64,000 bases of DNA. It comes from Ectopseudomonas chengduensis (GTDB lineage: Bacteria; Pseudomonadota; Gammaproteobacteria; Pseudomonadales; Pseudomonadaceae). The translations under genes were made by a program, and so were the position numbers. The DNA is taken from assembly GCF_015712065.1 (NCBI RefSeq), contig NZ_JACFYZ010000001.1, positions 186,001 through 250,000 of the forward strand, written 5' to 3'. The notes under the pieces are model-generated. The model worked only from the letters and a program-made list of their open reading frames with translations. It had not been told where the DNA came from and did no database searches. Shown one piece after another: positions 56,484 through 64,000 of this stretch; the first letter of the stretch is position 1; each line of letters starts with the position of its first letter.

Positions 56484-57647
56484 ATGTCGATCAAGGTCGA
56501 AGACTACTACGCACCCGCCACTTTCCAGCGCATGAAGGCGTTCGCCGATCAGCACGAAACCCCGTTCGTGGTGATCGACCGGCAGATCATCGCCGATGCC
56601 TACGATCAACTGGGCAACTGCTTCCCGTTCGCCAAGATCTATTACGCGGTCAAGGCCAACCCGGCCACCGAGATCATCGAGCTGCTGCGCGACAAGGGCT
56701 CGAGCTTCGACATCGCCTCGATCTACGAGCTGGACAAGGTAATGGCTACCGGCGTTGGCCCGGAGCGCATCAGCTACGGCAACACCATCAAGAAGTCCCG
56801 TGATATTCGCTACTTCTTCGACAAGGGCGTGCGCCTGTTCGCCACCGACTCCGAAGCCGATCTGCGCAACATCGCCAAGGCCGCGCCGGGTTCGAAGATT
56901 TACGTGCGCATCCTCACCGAAGGCTCGACCAGTGCCGACTGGCCACTGAGCCGCAAGTTCGGCTGCCAGCCGGACATGGCCCTGGACCTGCTGATCCTGG
57001 CCAAGCAACTGGGTCTGGTGCCTTACGGCATTTCCTTCCACGTAGGCTCGCAGCAACGCGACATCGACGTGTGGGACGCGGCCATCGCCAAGGTCAAGGT
57101 GATCTTCGAGCGCCTGAAGGAAGAGGACGGCATCACTCTGCAGATGATCAACATGGGCGGCGGCTTCCCGGCCAACTACATCCAGCGCACCAATGACCTG
57201 GAAACCTACGCCGAAGAAATCACCCGCTTCCTCAAGGAAGACTTCGGTGACGAGCTGCCGGAAATCATCCTCGAGCCGGGCCGCTCGCTGATCGCCAACG
57301 CCGGCGTGCTGGTCTCGGAAGTGGTGCTGGTGGCGCGCAAATCGCGTACCGCCGTCGAGCGCTGGGTGTATGCCGACGTCGGCAAGTTCAGCGGCCTGAT
57401 CGAAACCATGGACGAAGCCATCAAGTTCCCCATCTGGACCGAGAAGAAGGGCGAGATGGAAGAGGTGGTGATCGCTGGCCCGACCTGCGACAGCGCCGAC
57501 ATCATGTACGAGAACTACAAGTACGGCCTGCCGCTGAACCTGGCCAGCGGCGACCGCCTGTACTGGCTGTCCACCGGTGCCTACACCACTAGCTACAGCG
57601 CGGTGGAATTCAATGGCTTCCCGCCGCTGAAATCCTACTACCTGTAA
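56484..57647 (+). CDS. speC: Ornithine decarboxylase SpeC (type III fold)
   Basis: 387 residues. PLP enzyme converting ornithine to putrescine, first step of polyamine synthesis. Alanine-racemase-like barrel with PLP Lys57 (YYAVKAN), phosphate/cofactor-binding GISFHVGSQQ, MGGGFPANY and EPGRSLIANAG, and catalytic Cys335 (GPTCDSAD) with C-terminal GAYTTSYSAVEFNGF. This is the eukaryote-like form used by Pseudomonas, not the large E. coli type. In P. aeruginosa it lies next to the MCP gene; here the fructose, sirtuin, amide and prfC blocks separate the two. Confidence 0.96.
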   Translation: MSIKVEDYYAPATFQRMKAFADQHETPFVVIDRQIIADAYDQLGNCFPFAKIYYAVKANPATEIIELLRDKGSSFDIASIYELDKVMATGVGPERISYGNTIKKSRDIRYFFDKGVRLFATDSEADLRNIAKAAPGSKIYVRILTEGSTSADWPLSRKFGCQPDMALDLLILAKQLGLVPYGISFHVGSQQRDIDVWDAAIAKVKVIFERLKEEDGITLQMINMGGGFPANYIQRTNDLETYAEEITRFLKEDFGDELPEIILEPGRSLIANAGVLVSEVVLVARKSRTAVERWVYADVGKFSGLIETMDEAIKFPIWTEKKGEMEEVVIAGPTCDSADIMYENYKYGLPLNLASGDRLYWLSTGAYTTSYSAVEFNGFPPLKSYYL

Positions 57648-57715
57648 GGCGCTGCAGCCTTAACCGTAGCCGGAGGCCACCCTGTAGGTGCTATGCCTGC
57701 CATGCTGCGTGACAG

Positions 57716-57739
57716 ACGCCCACTTCGTGTGGGCGTTTT
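57716..57739 (+). terminator. Intrinsic terminator of speC
   Basis: ACGCCCAC pairs with GTGGGCGT, loop TTCGT, followed by TTTC. Confidence 0.85.
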
Positions 57740-57844
57740 CATTTCTGCCCAGAGCCTCTCACCTTCGCTGAATCAGCGTCCTAGAGCGCTCCATCTGGAA
57801 CAGGGGAAAGGCGCTGACATTTTTGTTACAAAGAAGTTCATGTA

Positions 57845-57861
57845 AATCATTCGTAATGATT
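57845..57861. promoter_or_regulatory. Fur box upstream of piuA
   Basis: AATCATTCGTAATGATT is a perfect 7-3-7 inverted repeat of the Fur-box type, 57 bases before the start codon. Predicts iron repression of the receptor. Confidence 0.85.
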
Positions 57862-57917
57862 GATTAAGATTGAATCTCAAATACTATCGCGCGCAGTTTC
57901 CATCTGGAGTGACTCTC

Positions 57918-60221
57918 GTGAGCGATAAACACAACAAGCGTGCACCTTTCCCCCAGCGTCGTCTGCTGGCCTCGGCCGTCAGCCTGGCCCTGCTGTCCGG
58001 TTTCGCCGTGGCCCAGGAGTCGGCAGTCGAACTGGACGACGTAACCGTTCAGGGGCAGCAGGACAAGGGCTTCAAGGTCGACAAGACATCTTCGCCGAAA
58101 CAGACCGCTGCACTGCTCGATACACCGCAGACGGTCAACGTCATTCCGGAAACCCTGTTCCGTCAGCAGAACGCCCGCACCCTGACCGATGTACTGCGCA
58201 ATACTCCCGGCATCAGCTTCGAGGCTGGCGAAAACGGTTTCGCCACCGGCACCAACAACTTCAGTCTGCGTGGTTTCAACACCAGCGGCAGCCTGTTTAT
58301 CGACGGTGCGCGTGACAATGGCAGCTACACCCGCGACGTGTTCAACGTCGAGCAGGTCGAGGTGTTCAAGGGGCCGGCAGCCGACAACGGCCGCGGTGGC
58401 GCCGGTGGTTACGTCAATCAGGTGACCAAGACGCCAACCCTGGAAAGCTTCATCGCCGGCGGCGCTAGCTTCGGCTTCGACCAGTACGACTCCGAGCCGC
58501 GCCGCCGTGCCACGCTCGACACCAACCAGATCATCAACGACAGCAGCGCGTTCCGTCTCAACCTGCTGGTCGAGGACAGCGGTGTCGCGGGCCGTGAGCA
58601 CGCCGAGAAGAACAGCTGGGGTATCGCCCCGTCGGTGGCCTTCGGTCTGGGCACCGACACTCGCGCCATCGTCGCTTACGAGCACGTCGAGATGAACGAC
58701 CGCCCGGATCTGGGTGTGGCCGGCGTGACCCTGCGTGACCAGCTCAAGGGCGCCAACACCCCGCTCGATTCCTCGGTGTGGTCGGCTGATCGCGACAAGT
58801 ACTTCGGCCTCAAGTCCGACTTCGACGACACCACCAGCGATGCGCTGATGTTCCGCCTCGAACATGATCTGTCCGCTGGCGTCACCATCAGCAACCAGAC
58901 GCGTCTGGCCCGTGTTGACCGCCAGGCGCGTTACACCCACGTACTGGATGACGACAACAACGCCAATGCTGCGCTGGTCAACGTACAGCGTCAGCAGTAT
59001 GACCGCGTCAACACGTCGCTGAGCAACCTGACCAACCTGTCCACTCAGTTCGATACCGCCGGGCTGCGCCACAACCTGTCGGCTGGGCTCGAGCTGAGTC
59101 GCGAGAAGTCCGAGTCGCTGGGTTATCAATCGCAGACGCTGCCGGGGCTGGTCAACGTCTTCGACCCGGACTGGGAACGCAGCGTGCCGGCCGCTCTGGC
59201 CCCGCGTGATCGCACCAAGGTCGATGTCGATACCGCCGCGCTCTATGTCTACGACACCATCGAGATCAACCCGCAGTGGCAGGTGACCGGTGGTCTGCGC
59301 CTGGAGCAGTACCAGGCGAGCATCAGCAACAAACGCCTGGCTGGTGGTGCCGCACCGGGTGACGACTTCGACGACACCGAGCTGAGCCTCGGCGGCAAGC
59401 TGGGCGTGGTGTACAAGCCGCTGCCCAACGGCAGCGTCTACGCGGCCTACGGTGTGTCCACCCAACCGCCGGGCTCGTACCTGTCCAACTCGGATATCTC
59501 GCGTACTGACCAGGGCCTGCCGGCGCTGATCAAGGGCGCCGATCCGGTGCGGGCGCACAACTACGAGATCGGTACCAAGTGGGACTTCTTCGACAGCCGC
59601 CTGTCGACCACCGCTGCTTTGTTCTACACCGAGAAAAAGAAGGTGGCGATCACCGGTCTTGACGTCGGTCAGACCGGACCTGCCACGCTCAAGGGCTATG
59701 GCGAGCAAGTGGTCAAAGGCCTGGAACTGGGCGCCAGTGGCAAGATCACCGACAACTGGGATGTCTTCGGCGGCATCGTGTTCATGGACAGCGAGCGCAA
59801 GCACAGCGCGTATCTGGATGACGTGCGTCGTCGTGCCAACAGTGGCGACTACGGTAGTGAGCTGCGCACCGACGGTGACGAGCTGGCCTTCACGCCCAAG
59901 GTCTCCGGCAACCTGTGGACGACCTACCGCCTGCCCGTCGGTCTGACCCTGGGCCTGGGCGCCCAGCACGTTGGTTCGTCCTACCTGGGGCGTCCGGATG
60001 ACGTCGAGCGTATTGTCGCCAATGGTCGCTACGGGCGTGTGCCGAGCTACACCACCTTCGCCGCGATGGCCAGCTATGAGGTCAATGCCAATGTGGACGT
60101 GCGCCTGAACATCGACAACCTCACCAATGAGGAATACGTCAGCTCGGCCAACTGGCAGGGTCGCCGTGCATTGCTGGGTGATCCGCGTACCTTCACCCTG
60201 AGCACCAACTTCCACTTCTAA
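57918..60221 (+). CDS. piuA: TonB-dependent siderophore receptor PiuA
   Basis: 767 residues. Outer-membrane receptor. GTG start at 57918 with GGAG 8 bases upstream gives a signal peptide (RRLLASAVSLALLSGFAVAQ). Plug domain QTVNVIPETLFRQQNARTLT ... NFSLRGFNTSGSLFIDGARD ... VEVFKGPAADNGRGGAGGYV; 22-strand barrel ending in FTLSTNFHF with the C-terminal Phe. Corresponds to PA4514 (PiuA), an iron-regulated receptor that also takes up siderophore-linked beta-lactams in P. aeruginosa. A strong Fur box lies upstream; piuC follows after a terminator. Confidence 0.92.
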   Translation: MSDKHNKRAPFPQRRLLASAVSLALLSGFAVAQESAVELDDVTVQGQQDKGFKVDKTSSPKQTAALLDTPQTVNVIPETLFRQQNARTLTDVLRNTPGISFEAGENGFATGTNNFSLRGFNTSGSLFIDGARDNGSYTRDVFNVEQVEVFKGPAADNGRGGAGGYVNQVTKTPTLESFIAGGASFGFDQYDSEPRRRATLDTNQIINDSSAFRLNLLVEDSGVAGREHAEKNSWGIAPSVAFGLGTDTRAIVAYEHVEMNDRPDLGVAGVTLRDQLKGANTPLDSSVWSADRDKYFGLKSDFDDTTSDALMFRLEHDLSAGVTISNQTRLARVDRQARYTHVLDDDNNANAALVNVQRQQYDRVNTSLSNLTNLSTQFDTAGLRHNLSAGLELSREKSESLGYQSQTLPGLVNVFDPDWERSVPAALAPRDRTKVDVDTAALYVYDTIEINPQWQVTGGLRLEQYQASISNKRLAGGAAPGDDFDDTELSLGGKLGVVYKPLPNGSVYAAYGVSTQPPGSYLSNSDISRTDQGLPALIKGADPVRAHNYEIGTKWDFFDSRLSTTAALFYTEKKKVAITGLDVGQTGPATLKGYGEQVVKGLELGASGKITDNWDVFGGIVFMDSERKHSAYLDDVRRRANSGDYGSELRTDGDELAFTPKVSGNLWTTYRLPVGLTLGLGAQHVGSSYLGRPDDVERIVANGRYGRVPSYTTFAAMASYEVNANVDVRLNIDNLTNEEYVSSANWQGRRALLGDPRTFTLSTNFHF

Positions 60222-60238
60222 GCACGCTTGAGTGGTAC

Positions 60239-60271
60239 AACGCCCCGATTGCCACGCAGTCGGGGCGTTTT
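60239..60271 (+). terminator. Intrinsic terminator of piuA
   Basis: AACGCCCCGA pairs with TCGGGGCGTT (60239-60248 with 60260-60269), 11-base loop, followed by TTCATTTT. Confidence 0.85.
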
Positions 60272-60325
60272 CATTTTGGTGGCGACAGCAGATCGGGCTT
60301 CTGTCCGAGTGCTGCAGCCCTTTAG

Positions 60326-60342
60326 AATCATTCGCAACGGCG
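60326..60342. promoter_or_regulatory. Weak Fur-box-like site upstream of piuC
   Basis: AATCATTCGCAACGGCG matches the piuA box at 12 of 17 bases, including the first nine in a row. Only one half is good. Confidence 0.4.
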
Positions 60343-60365
60343 ATTGGCCCTGGAGAACCCCGAAG

Positions 60366-61034
60366 ATGATGCTGAGCATTCCCGACGTGCTGAATGCCGA
60401 ACAGCTGCAGCAGTGCCGCACCGCGCTCGCCGGCGGCAACTGGCAGGATGGCCGGCTGACGGCTGGGCACCAGGCGGTGAACGTCAAGGCCAACCAGCAG
60501 CTCGCTCAGGATGATCCACTGACGCAGCAGCTGGGCGATTTCATCCTGGCCTGCCTGGCCCAGCATCCGCGTTTCATGGCTGCCGCGTTGCCGCTGAAAG
60601 TGGTACCGCCGCGTTTCAATCGCTATGCCGAGGGCGGCACCTACGGCGACCATATCGACAATGCGGTATTCAGCGTGCCGGGCACGCCGCATCGTATTCG
60701 TGCCGACCTGTCAGCCACTCTGTTCTTCAGCGAGCCGGACGAGTACGAAGGCGGTGAACTGGTGGTGCAGGACCAGCGCATCAAACTGCCTGCCGGCCAT
60801 CTGGTTCTCTATTCCAGCGGCAGCCTGCATCGGGTCGAACCGGTGACCCGTGGTGTGCGTCTGGCCTCGTTCTTCTGGGTGCAGAGCCTGGTGCGCCAGA
60901 ACGAGCAGCGCAGTGTGCTGCTGGAACTCGACGACAGCATCCAGGCGCTGCGCCAGCAGGTGCCGGACAGCCCCGAACTAGTGCGCTTGACCGGGATTTA
61001 CCACAACCTGCTGCGGCAATGGACGCAGACCTGA
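60366..61034 (+). CDS. piuC: Fe(II)/2-oxoglutarate-dependent dioxygenase PiuC (PKHD-type hydroxylase)
   Basis: 222 residues. Prolyl-4-hydroxylase-like double-stranded beta helix: iron ligands His96, Asp98 (GDHIDNA) and His155 (SLHRVEP), 2-oxoglutarate Arg165 (RLASFFW). Starts [18 protein letters not shown] after GGAG; the second ATG three bases on is also possible. Homologue of PA4515 and E. coli YbiX, always near piuA-type receptors; its substrate is not established. Expressed after the piuA terminator, possibly from its own Fur-controlled promoter. Confidence 0.92.
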   Translation: MMLSIPDVLNAEQLQQCRTALAGGNWQDGRLTAGHQAVNVKANQQLAQDDPLTQQLGDFILACLAQHPRFMAAALPLKVVPPRFNRYAEGGTYGDHIDNAVFSVPGTPHRIRADLSATLFFSEPDEYEGGELVVQDQRIKLPAGHLVLYSSGSLHRVEPVTRGVRLASFFWVQSLVRQNEQRSVLLELDDSIQALRQQVPDSPELVRLTGIYHNLLRQWTQT

Positions 61035-61096
61035 GCGCTCGATCCATCACCCTGATCGAACCTTGCCCTCCACGCACCGACCCGCCGAGAAACAGC

Positions 61097-62209
61097 ATGC
61101 CATTGCCCAAGCTGCAGCAGATTCCGCCGACCATCGCCGCCGTCGTCGACTACGAGCCCTATGCCCGCGAACGCATGAGCGAACAGGCCTGGGCCTACCT
61201 GGCCGGCGGCGCGGCGGATGAGCTGACCCTGGCGGACAACCGGGCGGCGTTCGAGCGTCTGCGTCTGCGTAGCCGGGTGCTGCAAGACCTGAGCGGCGGC
61301 AATACGCGCCTGCGTCTGTTCGGCCAGGATTTCGCCCACCCGATCTTTCTTGCGCCGGTGGCGTACCAGAAGCTCGCCCATCCCGATGGCGAGTTGGCCA
61401 GCGTACTTGCGGCGGCTGCACTGGGCACGGGCATGGTGGTCAGCACCCAGGCCAGTGTCGAGCTGGAAGCGATCGCGGCGCAGGCGCAGGCGCCGCTGTG
61501 GTTCCAGCTGTATATCCAGCCTGATCGCGACTTCACTGCCGCCCTGATCCGCCGCGCTGAAAGCGCCGGCTACCAGGCTCTGGTGCTGACAGTGGATGCT
61601 CCGGTCAACGGCGTGCGTAATCGCGAGCAGCGCGCCGGCTTCGCTTTGCCGGCGGGTGTCGAAGCGGTCAATCTGCGTGGGATGCGACCCTTGCAGGCGC
61701 AAGCCGACTCGCAGAACAGCAGCCTGCTCTTGGGCGGCCCGTTGCTGGCCGCGGCGCCGACTTGGGCCGACCTCACCTGGCTGCGCGAGCAGACGCGTTT
61801 GCCCATTCTGCTCAAGGGCATCTTGAGCGGTGCCGATGCCGAACAGGCGCTGGCGGCGGGCGTGGATGGCCTGATCGTCTCCAACCATGGCGGACGTACG
61901 CTGGATGGCCTGCCAGCGACCATCGAGGTGCTGCCCGAAATTGCGGCAGTTGTGCAAGGACGGATGCCACTGTTGCTCGATGGTGGTATTCGCCGTGGCA
62001 GCGATATCCTCAAGGCGCTGGCGTTGGGAGCGGATGCCGTGCTGGTCGGCAGGCCCTACGTCTTTGGTTTGGCAGCGGCCGGTGCGGTCGGGGTGGCGCA
62101 TGTGCTGCAACTGCTGCGCGCGGAGCTGGAGGTGGCCATGGCTCTGACCGGTTGCGCCGACCTGGCCAGCATCGGGCCGGATGTGATCTGGCGTCCTGCC
62201 ACTCGCTAG
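61097..62209 (+). CDS. FMN-dependent alpha-hydroxy-acid dehydrogenase (lactate/glycolate oxidase family)
   Basis: 370 residues, TIM barrel. YLAGGAADELTLADNRAAFE, IFLAPVAYQKLAHPDGELA, LWFQLYIQPDRD, VSNHGGRTLDGLPATIEVLP (catalytic His and Arg) and the FMN-phosphate loop LLDGGIRRGSDILKALALGA are all present. Substrate (L-lactate, glycolate, mandelate) cannot be fixed from sequence; the gene is not in a lactate operon. ATG at 61097. An earlier in-frame ATG overlaps the piuC end and is less likely. Confidence 0.87.
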   Translation: MPLPKLQQIPPTIAAVVDYEPYARERMSEQAWAYLAGGAADELTLADNRAAFERLRLRSRVLQDLSGGNTRLRLFGQDFAHPIFLAPVAYQKLAHPDGELASVLAAAALGTGMVVSTQASVELEAIAAQAQAPLWFQLYIQPDRDFTAALIRRAESAGYQALVLTVDAPVNGVRNREQRAGFALPAGVEAVNLRGMRPLQAQADSQNSSLLLGGPLLAAAPTWADLTWLREQTRLPILLKGILSGADAEQALAAGVDGLIVSNHGGRTLDGLPATIEVLPEIAAVVQGRMPLLLDGGIRRGSDILKALALGADAVLVGRPYVFGLAAAGAVGVAHVLQLLRAELEVAMALTGCADLASIGPDVIWRPATR

Positions 62210-62352
62210 ACCAACGTTCTTTGGCAGATGGCTTCTACGGCCAATGTTTGCGCCATGCCGAGTTGGCTACGACTTACTGCTCGATGGCCTGCCGCTGATG
62301 ACTGCAGTGGTGTGGTTTCCCGCCTGCAGGGGGGGCAATTGCTAGAAAGCAG

Positions 62353-62378
62353 AACGCCAGCCCCAGGGCTGGCGTTTT
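62353..62378. terminator. Terminator between the hydroxy-acid dehydrogenase and the receptor gene
   Basis: Perfect 10-bp stem AACGCCAGCC / GGCTGGCGTT with loop CCAG and TT after it on the plus strand; it lies between convergent genes and could serve both. Confidence 0.8.
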
Positions 62379-62395
62379 GCATTGTGGGGTTGAAG

Positions 62396-64000
62396 TCAGA
62401 ACTCGATGACTGTCGACAACCACAGGCGGCGACCTTCTTCGAGGGTGCCGCTGGTGGACTGGCCGATCTGCGTGTAGTCGGACGCCCAGCCGGTGGTGCC
62501 GGTGTTGGTGGTGTAGTAGCTGCCGCTAGTGAAGTCCTTGTCGAACAGGTTGTAGATCGTGGCGCTGAACGTCACGTTCTCCGAGGCCTTGAACGAGCCA
62601 CCGAGGTGGAAGACCTCATAGGCCTTCAGGTCGCCGGCGGCGTCATACAGGGCCTTGTTCGCCGCCGTTAGGTTTTCGTAGCGGTCGGTAAAGCGAGCAC
62701 GTTCGCCGCGGTATTCCCCCTTGAACCACAGCGTCAGATGATCATTGGCGGCCCAGCTCAGGCGTGCGTGAGCCATATGCTCAGGTGTATTGGTCAGTGG
62801 CGCACCCTTGTTGATGCCACTCTTCTGCTCGCTGTCGGTGTAGGTGTAGTTGACGGCCAGTGCCCAGGCCGGGGCGAATTCCCAGCGACCTGCAACTTCG
62901 ACACCCTTGGTGACGGCTTCGCCGATGTTCACGCTCTGGGCGAAGTTCTCCTGAGTGAAGCCCGAGCCATAGCTGACGCAGCCTGGCTGGTTCGGATTAG
63001 CAGCGTAGAAGCAGTTGGCCAACGGCGTGCCGTCGTCGATCTTGTCCTTGAACTTGTTGTGGAACAGAGTGACGTTGGCGTTGAAGTCGGAGAGGTTGTC
63101 GTAGTACGCACCAATCTCGGTGTTGGTGGTGATTTCCGGATCCAGGTCGGGGCTACCAATGGTAATGGTCGAGCCCTGGCCGGTCACGCCGTTGATGCCA
63201 CTGTGCAGTTGATTGAGTGTTGGGGTCTTGTAACCGCGGCTTACGCCGCCCTTCAGGGTCCAGGTATCCGTTGTGTTCCACACCAGGTAGGCGCGCGGGC
63301 TGACATGGCCACCAAAGGCTTCATGATCCTCGTAGCGCGCTCCCAGGGTCAGCGCCAGGTCTTCACGCAGGCGCCACTCATCTTCGGCGAACAGCGCCCA
63401 GGAAGTTTGCTGGAAATCCTCATCGGCGATGCCGTCGGTGACCTTGGCATCCCACCACTGTGCGCCGACGGTGGCGATATGAGCTTCGCCCACCGGGCCT
63501 ACCAACTTGGTGTCGACGACCAGGTCGGTCGACTTCAGCTTGCGGTCGTCGCCGATGATGATCGACGGGAAACCTGTGTAAGCGTTGCCAATCGGGTTGC
63601 CTGGAATGGTACGGCCGAAGGTTTCCGTGGTGTTGTGGGTGATGCTGCTTTCCAGCGTACCGAAGCTCAAACGCCCGGTATGGCTGAGGGCGATCTGATC
63701 ACGCTCGAAGCGCAGTTCATCCTTGTAGCCATTGGCACGTAACGGGGCGTTGGTGGTGCAGCCGTCGGTGGCGCTGCCGCCATTCTTGCCGTCGAGATTG
63801 CCCAGCTGGCAGTCGTCATTGTTGTAGACCTGGCGGCCTCGCTCGAAATCGAGGGCGAAGTCATGGGCGTCATTCGGGGTCAGTGTCAGGCGGGTGCCGA
63901 AGGTGGTGTTGCGCCCCTCGACGGGGGAAGCGCCGCGTTTGCTGACGGTGCTGTCGTTGTCGAACTGCAGGTTCGACTCGCCGCGGTCATACAGGCTGCC
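62396..64000 (-). CDS. TonB-dependent receptor, FepA/PfeA-type (partial, runs off the right edge)
   Basis: The last 534 codons of a rightward-truncated gene; the frame is open to base 64000, beginning GSLYDRGESNLQFDN. Barrel features include YNNDDCQLGNLDGK, LRFERDQIALSHTGRLSFGT, RTIPGNPIG, LALTLGARYEDHEAFGGHVS and YKTPTLNQL, and it ends RRLWLSTVIEF with the C-terminal Phe. The N-terminal repeats and surface-loop pattern are like the enterobactin-type catecholate receptors FepA, PfeA and PirA. Plug domain, signal peptide and promoter are outside the window, so the ligand cannot be judged further. Confidence 0.88.
   Translation of the reverse strand, partial: GSLYDRGESNLQFDNDSTVSKRGASPVEGRNTTFGTRLTLTPNDAHDFALDFERGRQVYNNDDCQLGNLDGKNGGSATDGCTTNAPLRANGYKDELRFERDQIALSHTGRLSFGTLESSITHNTTETFGRTIPGNPIGNAYTGFPSIIIGDDRKLKSTDLVVDTKLVGPVGEAHIATVGAQWWDAKVTDGIADEDFQQTSWALFAEDEWRLREDLALTLGARYEDHEAFGGHVSPRAYLVWNTTDTWTLKGGVSRGYKTPTLNQLHSGINGVTGQGSTITIGSPDLDPEITTNTEIGAYYDNLSDFNANVTLFHNKFKDKIDDGTPLANCFYAANPNQPGCVSYGSGFTQENFAQSVNIGEAVTKGVEVAGRWEFAPAWALAVNYTYTDSEQKSGINKGAPLTNTPEHMAHARLSWAANDHLTLWFKGEYRGERARFTDRYENLTAANKALYDAAGDLKAYEVFHLGGSFKASENVTFSATIYNLFDKDFTSGSYYTTNTGTTGWASDYTQIGQSTSGTLEEGRRLWLSTVIEF

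Noticed and set aside
57864..60692. A 942-codon open frame on the minus strand over piuA
   Set aside because: Antisense shadow of a clear TonB receptor; no domain or signal recognised.

Overview
The window is chromosomal DNA of a Pseudomonas. Gene order pilC-pilB-pilA ... nadC-DUF1631-ampD-ampE-MCP ... speC and the piuB/piuA/piuC set follow the P. aeruginosa arrangement. The amidase is full-length AmiE with all catalytic residues at the P. aeruginosa positions. The high-GC body with many short REP-type inverted repeats, and two tandem pilin genes of the kind reported in P. stutzeri, suggest a stutzeri/mendocina-type lineage; that placement is inference.

Layout: (1) 1-3039, type IV pilus locus: leftward pilB-pilC, a sigma-54 promoter, and two tandem major-pilin genes. 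(2) 3212-5979, a GT-C membrane glycosyltransferase and a polyprenyl-phosphate-type GT2, a likely pilin glycosylation pair. (3) 6129-15822, an AT-richer surface-polysaccharide island made of two convergent operons: flippase, two methyltransferases and two GT4 enzymes rightward; UDP-sugar dehydrogenase, SGNH acyltransferase and GT4 leftward. (4) 15992-16816, a HEPN/MNT toxin-antitoxin locus whose antitoxin gene is broken while the HepT-type toxin gene is intact. (5) 16912-25446, conserved chromosome: nadC, DUF1631, ampDE, an MCP with a sigma-28-like promoter, tatD. (6) 25583-37616, AsmA-family protein, the fructose PTS (cra, fruBKA with a Cra operator), an EF-hand membrane protein of unknown function, and a CobB-type sirtuin.

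(7) 37801-51633 is the most notable region, an amide-use island. A NarL-type response regulator and a hybrid kinase, whose sensor is an NCS1 permease followed by a Cys-rich segment, face a five-gene Urt/Fmd-type ABC importer, formamidase (fmdA), fmdB, aliphatic amidase (amiE) and its AAA+ partner (amiB). Three copies of a 7-2-7 inverted repeat, TACGTCA-N2-nnnCGTA, lie only upstream of the importer and formamidase transcription units and are the likely regulator sites. The classical amidase regulators AmiC, AmiR and AmiS are absent.

(8) 51716-64000: prfC; PepSY/flavodoxin-type reductase, TonB receptor and Fe(II)/2OG dioxygenase (piuB, piuA, piuC) with Fur-box-like sites; speC with a 419-nt leader; an FMN alpha-hydroxy-acid dehydrogenase; and a FepA-type receptor cut by the window edge. 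No rRNA, tRNA, CRISPR array, transposase or phage gene was found.
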